In this document: in pieces, positions 29,030 to 37,245 of the stretch
Layout: each line of letters opens with the position of its first letter
Numbering within the stretch: position 1 is the first letter of the stretch
The notes under the pieces: model-generated
Told to the model about the DNA's origin: nothing
What the model saw: only the letters and a program-made list of their open reading frames with translations
The model's database searches: none
Source of the DNA: Nautilia sp. PV-1
GTDB taxonomy: Bacteria > Campylobacterota > Campylobacteria > Campylobacterales > Nautiliaceae
NCBI RefSeq assembly: GCF_004006315.1
Contig: NZ_CP026530.1
Coordinates: 1,354,501 to 1,418,500 of the forward strand
Length of the DNA: 64,000 nucleotides
Direction of reading: 5' to 3'
Position numbers and translations under genes: made by a program

Positions 29030-30459
29030 TACATACCTCCAAGAAAGCTAAATGCTTTATTTGCTAAATCAAATATCGGCTGTGGTTGAATACCGAAATA
29101 AACAATCAACAACGCAAAAATTGCCAATGCAGCTTTTTCAGGAAAACTCATAGTAAATTCTACTTTTTGTACAAGCGGTGACATTTCACCGTGAATAGAT
29201 CTTCTTACAGCCCAGATAATATATCCGGCACTGATTAGTGAAGCTATTGCTATCACAGCTATCCACCATCCGAATGATTTAATAGCCGATACTATAATAG
29301 TAAGTTCACCTACAAATCCCATTGTGCCAGGCAGACCCAATGCAGCCATACCTGCTAATATAAATATAGCACTCGCATAAGGAGCTTTTTTCATAATTCC
29401 GCCCATTTCATCCATATACCATGTATGCGTTTTATGATGCATCCATCCCGCAATTAAAAATAACGGAGAAATAACAAGAGCGTGCCCGATCATTTCATAA
29501 AGAGCTGCGCTTAAACCGTCATAACTCATTGTAGCAATGGCAACCACTACAAGTCCCATATGCGAAATCGAGCTGTAAGCAACCATTCTTTTGATATGTC
29601 TTTCGTAAATAGCCAGCATTCCGGCAAACAAGGTAGTATTAAGACCGATTATAAGCATCCATTTTGCAAATTCCTGAGTAGTTATCGGCATTAACTCTAC
29701 AGTAAATCTTATTAAACCGTAAGCGCCCATTTTAAGTAAAACACCCGCAAGCAATACTGAAATACTGCTAGGCGCTTCAACGTGTGCGTCAGGCAGCCAT
29801 GTATGGAATGGAAATGCAGGAAGTTTTGCCGCAAACCCTATAAACATAAACCACCATATTAATGCAGGAGTCGCTAAAGCGGTTTCTCTTATTAGTGTTA
29901 AATCCCAGTATCCTGTCTGTTTAAACAGAAGATAAAAACCGACAAACATAAACATACTTGCAACGTGTGTATACAAGAAGAATTTAACCGCCGCATAAAT
30001 TCTTCTCTCTCCGCCCCAAAAACCTACAAGGAAAAACATCGGTACTAATGTAAGTTCCCAGAACATAAAGAACCATAAAACGTTTGTTGTCATAAATACG
30101 CCAAAAATTGGTCCGCTGAATAGTACAAGCAGACTGAAATACGCTGCCTGGTTTTTTTCTTCCCATGAAGTAAATACAACCAAAATCAACAATGCGGCCG
30201 TAAGCAGTAACATTGCGACACTAAGCGCATCGACTCTCAGCGTCAAATCAAATCCGAACTGCGGAACGCTCAAATATGTTCCAAGTTCCAAAAAGCCTTC
30301 TTGAGGAAGAGCATTGTACCAACTGAATGCGATAAAAAACTGTACTATAAACCAGCCGAGAGCTATATATTTAGCAAGCTCCTGATTGTTTCTCGTTAAA
30401 AAATAGAGTAATACCGATAAAAAGATCGGTGCAAATATAATATCTACAGCCACCATCAT
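29029..30459 (-). CDS. nuoM: Complex I subunit M
   Basis: 476 residues, antiporter-like membrane subunit. Key stretches are FMFWELTLVPMFFLVGFWGG with the conserved glutamate, FHTWLPDAHVEAPSSISVLLAGVLLKMGAYGL, and RHIKRMVAYSSISHMGLV. These lie around the ionisable residues that move protons. The start overlaps the nuoL stop by 4 bases. Confidence 0.96.
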   Translation of the reverse strand: MMVAVDIIFAPIFLSVLLYFLTRNNQELAKYIALGWFIVQFFIAFSWYNALPQEGFLELGTYLSVPQFGFDLTLRVDALSVAMLLLTAALLILVVFTSWEEKNQAAYFSLLVLFSGPIFGVFMTTNVLWFFMFWELTLVPMFFLVGFWGGERRIYAAVKFFLYTHVASMFMFVGFYLLFKQTGYWDLTLIRETALATPALIWWFMFIGFAAKLPAFPFHTWLPDAHVEAPSSISVLLAGVLLKMGAYGLIRFTVELMPITTQEFAKWMLIIGLNTTLFAGMLAIYERHIKRMVAYSSISHMGLVVVAIATMSYDGLSAALYEMIGHALVISPLFLIAGWMHHKTHTWYMDEMGGIMKKAPYASAIFILAGMAALGLPGTMGFVGELTIIVSAIKSFGWWIAVIAIASLISAGYIIWAVRRSIHGEMSPLVQKVEFTMSFPEKAALAIFALLIVYFGIQPQPIFDLANKAFSFLGGM

Positions 30460-32309
30460 AGACCCTTTACAATTATTAAGATTGCAATAACGATTATCGC
30501 AACACCGATAACGAATTGACCCATATAAGTACCGATTTTACCGCTGTGTCCGGCTCTTAATACTTTATATACGCCCTGCGAAGCCGGCACTGTCGCGTTT
30601 ACAAGATAATCTATTACATTTGTATCAAACCATCTTGCTGCCTTAGCCACAGCGTTTACAACTATGGTTTTTGATATCCATGTAATCATTTTTTCAACAT
30701 AATATCCGTTGAATAAAATCTGATGGATTGTCTGTACAAAATGATGAGATGCAATTTTATATAAAAGATTGAGGCCTTTTACATAAAGCCCAACAACAAT
30801 TAAGAAAATAATCATCATACCTGTAAGCATAAATGCGGTAAGACCTGCAATATGCGGTTCTACCATTTCTTTACCGTTTAATATAAAGCTTACAATATCG
30901 CTTTGCCAGATTGATATAAACAGAGTGACAAACGCCAATATTCCGAGAGGCAGTCTTATCCAAAGATTGCTAGGCGTATGTACACTACCCGCTATATCTT
31001 CATTTCTAGGTTCGCCTAAGAAAATAAGTACCCAAAGTCTTGTAATGTATCCGATTGACAACAGCGCAGCAATTGTAACGAACACTTTTGTAAATTCATT
31101 TCCATGAGCCCATGCTGAAGCAATTACCGCTTCTTTAGAAAAGAAACCGCTAAACGGCGGAACACCTGCAAGTGAAAGTGATCCCATTGCCATAAACAAC
31201 GCAACAAACGGAGCGGTTTTAATTAAACCTCCCAGTTTCCATGCGTCTTTTGTATGGTGTGCTATATATATAACGGCACCAGCACTTAAGAATAAAAGTG
31301 CTTTAAAAATAGCATGATTTACCAAATGAAGCATTCCTGCAGCTAAACTGCCGACACCTAATCCTACGAATGCTATAGACAAATGCGACATTGTTGAATA
31401 CGCAAGTATTTTTTTGATCTCTTTTTGTACAAGCGCACTTGTCGCTCCTATAAACGCTGAAAGTGCAGCAACGTTAGCCACAATAAATAACGCATCAGTA
31501 TAATGGAAGAAGTCAAATAATCTAGCAACAATATATATACCTGAGTTAACCATTGTCGCACCGTGGATTAACGCCGATACTGTTGTCGGACCTTCCATAG
31601 CGTTCATAAGCCACGGATAAAGAGGAAACTGACCTGATTTACCGATAGCACCCATAAATATAAACAGTGCTACAACCAATGCAACATTTTTAGAAATTTC
31701 ACCTGCATTTGCCATTTCATTCAGCTCAACCAAATTAACAGTACCTGTATAATAAACAAGCAAACCTATAGCCGCTAAAATGAATATATCACCGAATCTC
31801 GTATATAAAAACGCCTGCATACCCGCATCGGCTGCAGAATTTTTATAATACCAGAAACTAATCAGTGCATAAGACGCAAGCCCCATGAATTCCCAGCCTA
31901 CGAAGGCACCGATTAAATCTTTTGTAATTACGAGTAAAATCATACCTCCAATAAAAAATAAAACTTTTGCATAGTATCTAGGCTGATCAGGATCATCACC
32001 CATATAATCATGCGCAAAGTGTATATCAGCAAAGCCTAAACCTGTTGCAATCAGTAACATCACTATACTTAAATGATCAATATAAATACCAAACGGCAGT
32101 TTTAAATCCCCGTACGATATCCATGTATAATCAATATTTATCGGAGTATCACTGTAATTAATAAAAATCACAATACTGGCCAAAAACAGCATTGCACCTA
32201 CTATTTCAGCTACCCAAAACGCTAAATTTATTTTAATTTTTCCTAAAATGTAAGCTAACACCGCACCTAAAAACGGTGCGCACAATAATATTAATACTGC
32301 ATTATTCAT
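30456..32309 (-). CDS. nuoL: Complex I subunit L
   Basis: 617 residues, the largest antiporter-like subunit, with a C-terminal extension that forms the lateral helix along the membrane arm. Diagnostic segments are GWEFMGLASYALISFWY, FPLYPWLMNAMEGPTTVSALIHGATMV and KEIKKILAYSTMSHL. The start overlaps nuoK by 8 bases. The presence of L, M and N together means a full proton-pumping arm, unlike short energy-converting hydrogenases that carry one or two such subunits. Confidence 0.96.
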   Translation of the reverse strand: MNNAVLILLCAPFLGAVLAYILGKIKINLAFWVAEIVGAMLFLASIVIFINYSDTPINIDYTWISYGDLKLPFGIYIDHLSIVMLLIATGLGFADIHFAHDYMGDDPDQPRYYAKVLFFIGGMILLVITKDLIGAFVGWEFMGLASYALISFWYYKNSAADAGMQAFLYTRFGDIFILAAIGLLVYYTGTVNLVELNEMANAGEISKNVALVVALFIFMGAIGKSGQFPLYPWLMNAMEGPTTVSALIHGATMVNSGIYIVARLFDFFHYTDALFIVANVAALSAFIGATSALVQKEIKKILAYSTMSHLSIAFVGLGVGSLAAGMLHLVNHAIFKALLFLSAGAVIYIAHHTKDAWKLGGLIKTAPFVALFMAMGSLSLAGVPPFSGFFSKEAVIASAWAHGNEFTKVFVTIAALLSIGYITRLWVLIFLGEPRNEDIAGSVHTPSNLWIRLPLGILAFVTLFISIWQSDIVSFILNGKEMVEPHIAGLTAFMLTGMMIIFLIVVGLYVKGLNLLYKIASHHFVQTIHQILFNGYYVEKMITWISKTIVVNAVAKAARWFDTNVIDYLVNATVPASQGVYKVLRAGHSGKIGTYMGQFVIGVAIIVIAILIIVKGL

Positions 32310-32610
32310 CGCTCACCGCCTTATCTAGTTTATCTGGAATAATTTCGCCGGTAATTCTATAGCTTAATAAGAAAATAAGCACTCCGGCAGCCGCTTCAAG
32401 TGTTGCGATCACTATAATTACGTATGCAACCGCCAGTCCTCTTGTAAGACCGAAATGATATGCCGCACTAGCTAAAAACAGAATTACTGCATTTAGCAGT
32501 ATTTCAAGTGAAAAGAAAATCTTTAAAAAATCGCTTTTACTTGTAACTCCGTACAAACCTACTCCGAACAGTATAATTGCAAATATTGCATCTATATAAA
32601 AATTAACCAT
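32302..32610 (-). CDS. nuoK: Complex I subunit K
   Basis: 102 residues, three membrane helices, standard length. The two buried glutamates of the E-channel are seen in FFSLEILLNAVILF and VIIVIATLEAAAGV. It overlaps nuoL and starts 2 bases after nuoJ. Confidence 0.95.
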   Translation of the reverse strand: MVNFYIDAIFAIILFGVGLYGVTSKSDFLKIFFSLEILLNAVILFLASAAYHFGLTRGLAVAYVIIVIATLEAAAGVLIFLLSYRITGEIIPDKLDKAVSDE

Positions 32611-32612
32611 TT

Positions 32613-33080
32613 TTATTCCTTTTCATGTTTTAGTGTATGCAGCATTCTAATACTACCGTACAATACGCTAGCAGCTACAACACCCATAAAAATTGCTATT
32701 TCAGCATAAAAATCAGTAAATACCTTAACCTGGTCTTTTAAAGGAATAGCTTTCCCTTCATACGGAATAGGAGGTAAAATAAACGGAATTATCAATAAAC
32801 CGATTACTACAACCGTTACAATAGCAACAGCCCAAGGTCTGATTTCAAATTTAGGAAATTTCGCACCGATAACAGTTACACCGAAAAGCGTCAATACAAC
32901 AATACCTCCGGTATATACAAATATTTGAAATAAACCTAAAAGTTTTTCATCCATTAAAATATAGTAAATACCCAGCAAAAACATCATCAGCACAAAAGCA
33001 AGCACGGCAGGAACCGTGTTTTTTTGTGTTAACGACATTACTGCAAGAATTACCGCCAATGCAAGTATTAATACACTCAT
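32613..33080 (-). CDS. nuoJ: Complex I subunit J
   Basis: 155 residues with about five membrane helices. The conserved stretch FQIFVYTGGIVVLTLFGVTV corresponds to the helix 3 segment with the pi-bulge that links the E-channel to quinone chemistry. The start shares one base with the nuoI stop. Length is a little under E. coli NuoJ (184). Confidence 0.94.
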   Translation of the reverse strand: MSVLILALAVILAVMSLTQKNTVPAVLAFVLMMFLLGIYYILMDEKLLGLFQIFVYTGGIVVLTLFGVTVIGAKFPKFEIRPWAVAIVTVVVIGLLIIPFILPPIPYEGKAIPLKDQVKVFTDFYAEIAIFMGVVAASVLYGSIRMLHTLKHEKE

Positions 33081-33649
33081 TATGCATCTCCTTTAGAAGC
33101 TTCAGTATTTTCAGCAGACTTCTCAGCTTCTTCTTTTGCTTTTGCTTCTGCTTCAGCCTTTTTCTTAGCTTCGGCTTCCGCTTTTTTCTTAGCAAGCATT
33201 TCAGCTTTTTTTCTAGCTTTTTCTTCTTCTTCTTTTTTCTTTTGTTCTATCCATTCAGCCGGAACTTCCGGTTTAACCCAGTAATTCTTAATATCATCAT
33301 CGGTACCTCCGGTAATCATTTCGAACGTACCGCCGCTTAGTTTGATGGCTTTTTCCGGTTTTGTCGGACACACGTCTTCACAAAGTCCGCAGAATATACA
33401 TATACCCAAATTAACTTCAGGCAAAGCTTTAGGTCTTTTAATCGGCAGAGGCTCCATTATAATCGCATCAACCGGACAGATTTTTGCACAGGCTTCACAT
33501 CCTGTACAGATATCATATCTGATTTCATGTTTACCCCTAAAAACAGGAGATTGATGCATTGTTTCATGAGTAACGTCTTTAGTAGCAACTCTCGGCTCTT
33601 TAAAAGCTTTTGTAACCCTTATTATTTTTTCTACAACATTAAAAAACAT
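33080..33649 (-). CDS. nuoI: Complex I subunit I (2x[4Fe-4S] ferredoxin-like) with charged tail
   Basis: 189 residues. Two [4Fe-4S] motifs carry clusters N6a and N6b: CTGCEACAKICP (Cys48 onward) and CIFCGLCEDVCP (Cys84 onward). From about residue 136 to the end, the protein is a run of lysine, glutamate and alanine predicted to be a single charged helix, not part of the core fold. In this operon NuoI would be the outermost iron-sulfur subunit, because NuoE, F and G are missing; the tail may therefore matter for docking an electron donor. That role is inferred. Confidence 0.94.
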   Translation of the reverse strand: MFFNVVEKIIRVTKAFKEPRVATKDVTHETMHQSPVFRGKHEIRYDICTGCEACAKICPVDAIIMEPLPIKRPKALPEVNLGICIFCGLCEDVCPTKPEKAIKLSGGTFEMITGGTDDDIKNYWVKPEVPAEWIEQKKKEEEEKARKKAEMLAKKKAEAEAKKKAEAEAKAKEEAEKSAENTEASKGDA

Positions 33650-33650
33650 C

Positions 33651-34622
33651 TTATGCTCCTAAAATATATATTTTCGCAAAAATTATCCAAACTAAGTTTA
33701 GAATTGCCAAAGGAGTCAGCCAGCTCCAACAGAACTTAAGCATTTGGTCAAGTCTTAATCTCGGGTTACTTGCCCTAATTGCAACCATTACCACTGCTAA
33801 AAGAGCTATTTTCAAAAACAGCCACCAGAAACTGTCAAAAAACAGCCCTCTGTATCCTCCGAAAAACAATACTACAGCTGCAGCTGAAACAACAAGCATT
33901 TCTGTAAATTCAGCAAATTTTAAAAGTACGTAGTTTGTACCGGCATATTCCGTATAAAAACCGTATACAATTTCCTGTTCAGCATCAGGAATATGAAACG
34001 GAGGCTGTTCAAGAATACCTAGCATGGCAATAATGAATATAATTGCCCCTGGCAATAAAATCAGTGTAGTAAGCCAAGTATTCATTGACTGAATTTCATA
34101 TAAATTCATTGTTCCGAACAGCAAAGCAGGAGCTAATGCCGAAAGGAAAAACGGCGCTTCCATCGAAAGCATCTGAGCCAAAATCCTCATACCGCCAAGA
34201 AATGAGTATTTATTGTTTGAACCGAAACCTGTAAGGAATAATAAAAACGGCTCAACACCGATTAATACAACAAGTCCCAAAACACCGTAATTTGTATCTA
34301 AAATACCGTGCCCGTTATTAATCAGAGGCGTCCAAGGTATAAGTATAACCGGAAGCGCGGCAACCAAAGGCGTAATTATTGGAATGATATTAAATAGATA
34401 AGGGTCCGCACTCTTAGGAGTGATAGATTCTTTAGTCAATAATTTAAATACGTCAAATACTGTCTGCAGCGTTCCTGCAGGACCATTAAAATGCGGACCA
34501 ACCCTTTTATGTATATAAGCGAGCGTTTTTCTTGCGAAATAAAATACGAAAAACGTCCATGCTAATAAAAACAGAAGACCCGGAAATACCAAAATGTAAA
34601 ATAACATTGCTCCAACACTCAT
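33651..34622 (-). CDS. nuoH: Complex I subunit H
   Basis: 323 residues, about eight membrane helices; it forms the quinone chamber and joins the peripheral and membrane arms. Conserved stretches are RVGPHFNGPAGTLQTVFDVFKLLTKE and DAEQEIVYGFYTEYAGTNYVLLKFAEF, which bear the acidic residues of the proposed proton path. It starts 9 bases after nuoCD. Confidence 0.96.
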   Translation of the reverse strand: MSVGAMLFYILVFPGLLFLLAWTFFVFYFARKTLAYIHKRVGPHFNGPAGTLQTVFDVFKLLTKESITPKSADPYLFNIIPIITPLVAALPVILIPWTPLINNGHGILDTNYGVLGLVVLIGVEPFLLFLTGFGSNNKYSFLGGMRILAQMLSMEAPFFLSALAPALLFGTMNLYEIQSMNTWLTTLILLPGAIIFIIAMLGILEQPPFHIPDAEQEIVYGFYTEYAGTNYVLLKFAEFTEMLVVSAAAVVLFFGGYRGLFFDSFWWLFLKIALLAVVMVAIRASNPRLRLDQMLKFCWSWLTPLAILNLVWIIFAKIYILGA

Positions 34623-34631
34623 TTTCTCTCC

Positions 34632-36281
34632 TTATCTATCCAGGTCACCCTGACAGATATGCATACTTCCGTACAGTAACGGAATATCTGAAAGGGTTTT
34701 ACCTTTTAATAGTTTGTTTAGCATCATCGTATGGTTTACGCTAGGCGCTTTAATTTTAAGTCTGTAAGGACTTGTTGATTTATCCTGTGTAACAAGATGC
34801 ATTAATATTTCGCCCCTAGCCCATTCAATTCTTGAAACGGCTTCGCCTGCCGGCATTCTTCTAGGCATTTTTACAAGATGGTCTTTTTTAGGATCCATTT
34901 CACCTGCTTCAATACCTTCTTCTATTTTTGCCATTGCCTGCTTGATAAGATCCATTGCCTGTTCTAATTCTTTGAATATAATTAAAAGTCTGTCTCTGGC
35001 ATCACCTGTATCACAATTTACATAATCCATTTCCAATTTGTCATACGCTGCATAAGGTTCGTCGATTCTCACATCTATTTTTGCACCGCTGGCTCTGGCA
35101 ATAGGCCCAGCCAGATAATATTCCGCAACATCTTCAAGAGTGAATATACCGTTACCTTTAGCCCTTGTATTCATTAGAGGGTTTTTCATAAAAATATCAG
35201 TAATATCCGCTTTTGTGTCTTCAAATTTTTTAATGGCCTTATTTATTCCTTCAAACCATGCTTTATAATCGTTTAGCGGGTATCTCACTCCTCCCGGTTC
35301 TACACATGCAGTGGCGATTCTTGCGCCGGAATAATCTTCCAATACATCCAAGAAATATTCTCTTATGTCAAGACACCACATCATAAACGTATGAAGCCCC
35401 ATTGTACCGAAGAAGCCTCCCATTGAAATCAAGTGGGAAGCTATTCTTCCGGTTTCTCCTAAAATCACTCTCATGTATTTAGCGAAATCGGTAATTTCTT
35501 TTCCTGCTATTTCCTCAACAGCCTGTGAATAGCAAATCATTGGATTTGGATTATCCATAAAACAGATTCTCTCAACCGCTACAATAGTTCCTATAAAATC
35601 TTTTCTTTCCGCCAAATGTTCAAGAGCACGCCATACGTAACCGATATCCGGCTCTACTCTTTCAATATTTTCACCGTTTACATATACTTTTAATCTTATA
35701 GGTCCGCTGGCAGGATGCGTAGGTCCCCAGTTAAGAACCGTTCTGCTTCCTTCATGCCCGAGATTTTCTTCATTTTCATCATATTCTTCAAAATATTCTT
35801 CTGTAATATCGTTGATATTTTGGATCAGATGCTCTTCATGCGCTTTCCAGTCAAAATCTTTTCTAAACGGAAATTTACCGTAATAGTCACGGCTGATTAA
35901 GAAATATCTTAAATTCGGATGGCCTTTAAATTTAACCCCGAAAGTAGAATATGCCTCTAGCTCATGCCAGTCTGCGCTAGGCATTAAAGGAGTAATCGAA
36001 TCGATTTCACATTTATCAAGATCTCTTTCAACGTCAACTTTCAGCCAAACATTCTTTTTGTTAAAAAGATCTTCTAAAAAGTAATTTACTTCTATTTTGT
36101 TCTCATCAATAAAATCGGTTGGTGAAACAGTTGAACATGTTTTTACACCCGCTTCTTTTAAAGCTTCTACAACTTCTAACAAATCTTCTTTGTTTTTAAG
36201 TTTAGCTTTAACCCATGTAGGTTTATAATCTTCAACATATTCCATGTCGAATTTATTTAAAATATTTTTAATATTCTCCAT
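34632..36281 (-). CDS. nuoCD: Fused complex I subunits C and D, divergent quinone site
   Basis: 549 residues from the ATG at 36281 with an AAGGG ribosome site; the in-frame TTG two codons earlier is too close to that site. The NuoC part (about 1-165) ends with the 30-kDa signature WHELEAYSTFGVKFKGHPNLRYFL-like segment. The NuoD part starts near LNWGPTHPASGPIRL. In ordinary NuoD the segment reads HPxxHG, whose second His binds the quinone head group, and a Tyr follows in RMDY. Here the His is missing (HPASG) and the Tyr aligns with Phe in ERICFMD. The GYVWRALEHLAER text is closer to group 4 hydrogenase large subunits, but no CxxC nickel ligands occur at either end. Campylobacter has separate nuoC and nuoD, so the fusion is notable. 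Confidence 0.9.
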   Translation of the reverse strand: MENIKNILNKFDMEYVEDYKPTWVKAKLKNKEDLLEVVEALKEAGVKTCSTVSPTDFIDENKIEVNYFLEDLFNKKNVWLKVDVERDLDKCEIDSITPLMPSADWHELEAYSTFGVKFKGHPNLRYFLISRDYYGKFPFRKDFDWKAHEEHLIQNINDITEEYFEEYDENEENLGHEGSRTVLNWGPTHPASGPIRLKVYVNGENIERVEPDIGYVWRALEHLAERKDFIGTIVAVERICFMDNPNPMICYSQAVEEIAGKEITDFAKYMRVILGETGRIASHLISMGGFFGTMGLHTFMMWCLDIREYFLDVLEDYSGARIATACVEPGGVRYPLNDYKAWFEGINKAIKKFEDTKADITDIFMKNPLMNTRAKGNGIFTLEDVAEYYLAGPIARASGAKIDVRIDEPYAAYDKLEMDYVNCDTGDARDRLLIIFKELEQAMDLIKQAMAKIEEGIEAGEMDPKKDHLVKMPRRMPAGEAVSRIEWARGEILMHLVTQDKSTSPYRLKIKAPSVNHTMMLNKLLKGKTLSDIPLLYGSMHICQGDLDR

Positions 36282-36290
36282 CGCCAACCC

Positions 36291-36764
36291 TTAAAATTTC
36301 ATTTGTTTCCAGAGTCCGCCCTGGCTTGACGCGCTGGGCTCTCCTCTTTTGATTTTTTCTTTAAGTTCCTCCAGCCCTGCGATAATAGCTTCAGGTCTTG
36401 GCGGACAGCCGGCTACAAACACATCTGCCGGAAGAATTTCCGTCATGTTTTTAATAACGGAAACCGAATCGTTGTAAGGACCTCCGTCATATGCGCAAGC
36501 TCCGATCGCAACCACATATCTAGGTTCAGGCATCTGTTCATATGTTCTAAGAAGCGCCGGAAGTATTTTTTTACTTACCAGCCCCGTAATAAACATAATA
36601 TCCGCCTGTCTCGGCGTCGGGGTCATTATGTATCCGTATCTTTCCCAGTCATATCTAGGCCCCATAGCCGCAAGCATTTCCAGCGAACAGCATCCGCTAC
36701 AAAAATGTACAATCCAAGGAGATTTACTCCTTGCATAATTAAAAAAATCAAGAACTTTTAGCAT
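36291..36764 (-). CDS. nuoB: Complex I subunit B (cluster N2)
   Basis: 157 residues. The N2 [4Fe-4S] ligands are Cys25-Cys26 in FCSGCCSLEM, Cys90 in IGACAYDGGPY and Cys120 in AGCPPRPE. An extra Cys22 gives a CxxCC arrangement, which combines the tandem cysteines of NuoB with the CxxC spacing of hydrogenase small subunits. The gene overlaps nuoA by 17 bases. Together with the divergent NuoD, this suggests a lineage between classical Nuo and hydrogenase-related complexes. Confidence 0.95.
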   Translation of the reverse strand: MLKVLDFFNYARSKSPWIVHFCSGCCSLEMLAAMGPRYDWERYGYIMTPTPRQADIMFITGLVSKKILPALLRTYEQMPEPRYVVAIGACAYDGGPYNDSVSVIKNMTEILPADVFVAGCPPRPEAIIAGLEELKEKIKRGEPSASSQGGLWKQMKF

Positions 36765-37086
36765 TTCTATACTCCTTCATACTAATCGTAATAGCCGCGA
36801 ACAGCAAAATCCCAAATACCATTGCCCAGTTAAGCGCATCAGTAGAATCTGCAAAAACAAAAAGACTGAAAAACAGTCCTGCCATATCGAATACGATAAA
36901 AGCTATTGCAAAAATAAAATATCCGAAATTTGCTTTCATCGGTACTTCTGAACTCGGCGGAAGACCGCACTCAAAGTGATCGTTTTTTATTTCGCTCGGA
37001 TTCAGAGGCGCCACCGCTATACCTATCAGGTACAGTAAAATCACGCCTAATAAAATTCCGGCCGCAAAAAATAGAATTGTTCCCAT
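36748..37086 (-). CDS. nuoA: Complex I subunit A
   Basis: 112 residues, three membrane helices. The loop FECGLPPSSEVPMKANFGYFIFAIAFIVFDMAGLFF matches NuoA, including the conserved ECG motif and the acidic residue in helix 2. First gene of the operon, preceded by an AAAGGAG ribosome site and a TATAAT box. No nuoE, nuoF or nuoG occurs upstream, downstream or inside the operon. Confidence 0.95.
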   Translation of the reverse strand: MGTILFFAAGILLGVILLYLIGIAVAPLNPSEIKNDHFECGLPPSSEVPMKANFGYFIFAIAFIVFDMAGLFFSLFVFADSTDALNWAMVFGILLFAAITISMKEYRNAKSS

Positions 37087-37144
37087 TTACTCTCCTTTTT
37101 GGAAATATTATCAAAATGAACCTATTACTAATTCAATTTATCAA

Positions 37145-37150
37145 ATTATA
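37145..37150 (-). promoter_or_regulatory. -10 box of the nuo operon
   Basis: The minus strand reads TATAAT 59 bases before nuoA. Further upstream, 37203-37215 is the 13-base palindrome TTACTTTAAGTAA, which could be a regulator site, although AT-rich palindromes of that length arise by chance. Confidence 0.5.
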
Positions 37151-37245
37151 AGTGAAAATTATTAATTACACAAATTTTATCTTAACGCTATTTTAACTTT
37201 CGTTACTTTAAGTAATAAATGAACATTCAGTTATCTTACCATATT

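Noticed and set aside
32947-33195. Lys/Arg-rich minus-strand frame and the Phe/Ser-rich plus-strand frame over the nuoI tail
   Set aside because: Both arise from the low-complexity codons of the NuoI Lys/Glu/Ala tail; neither has a ribosome site or known relatives.
34632-36281. Calling the nuo locus a group 4 hydrogenase
   Set aside because: No CxxC nickel ligands are present in NuoD at either end, and the full set of A, H, J, K, L, M and N subunits fits complex I.
37203-37215. TTACTTTAAGTAA palindrome as a definite nuo operator
   Set aside because: A 13-base AT-rich palindrome is expected by chance in this composition; noted with the promoter only.
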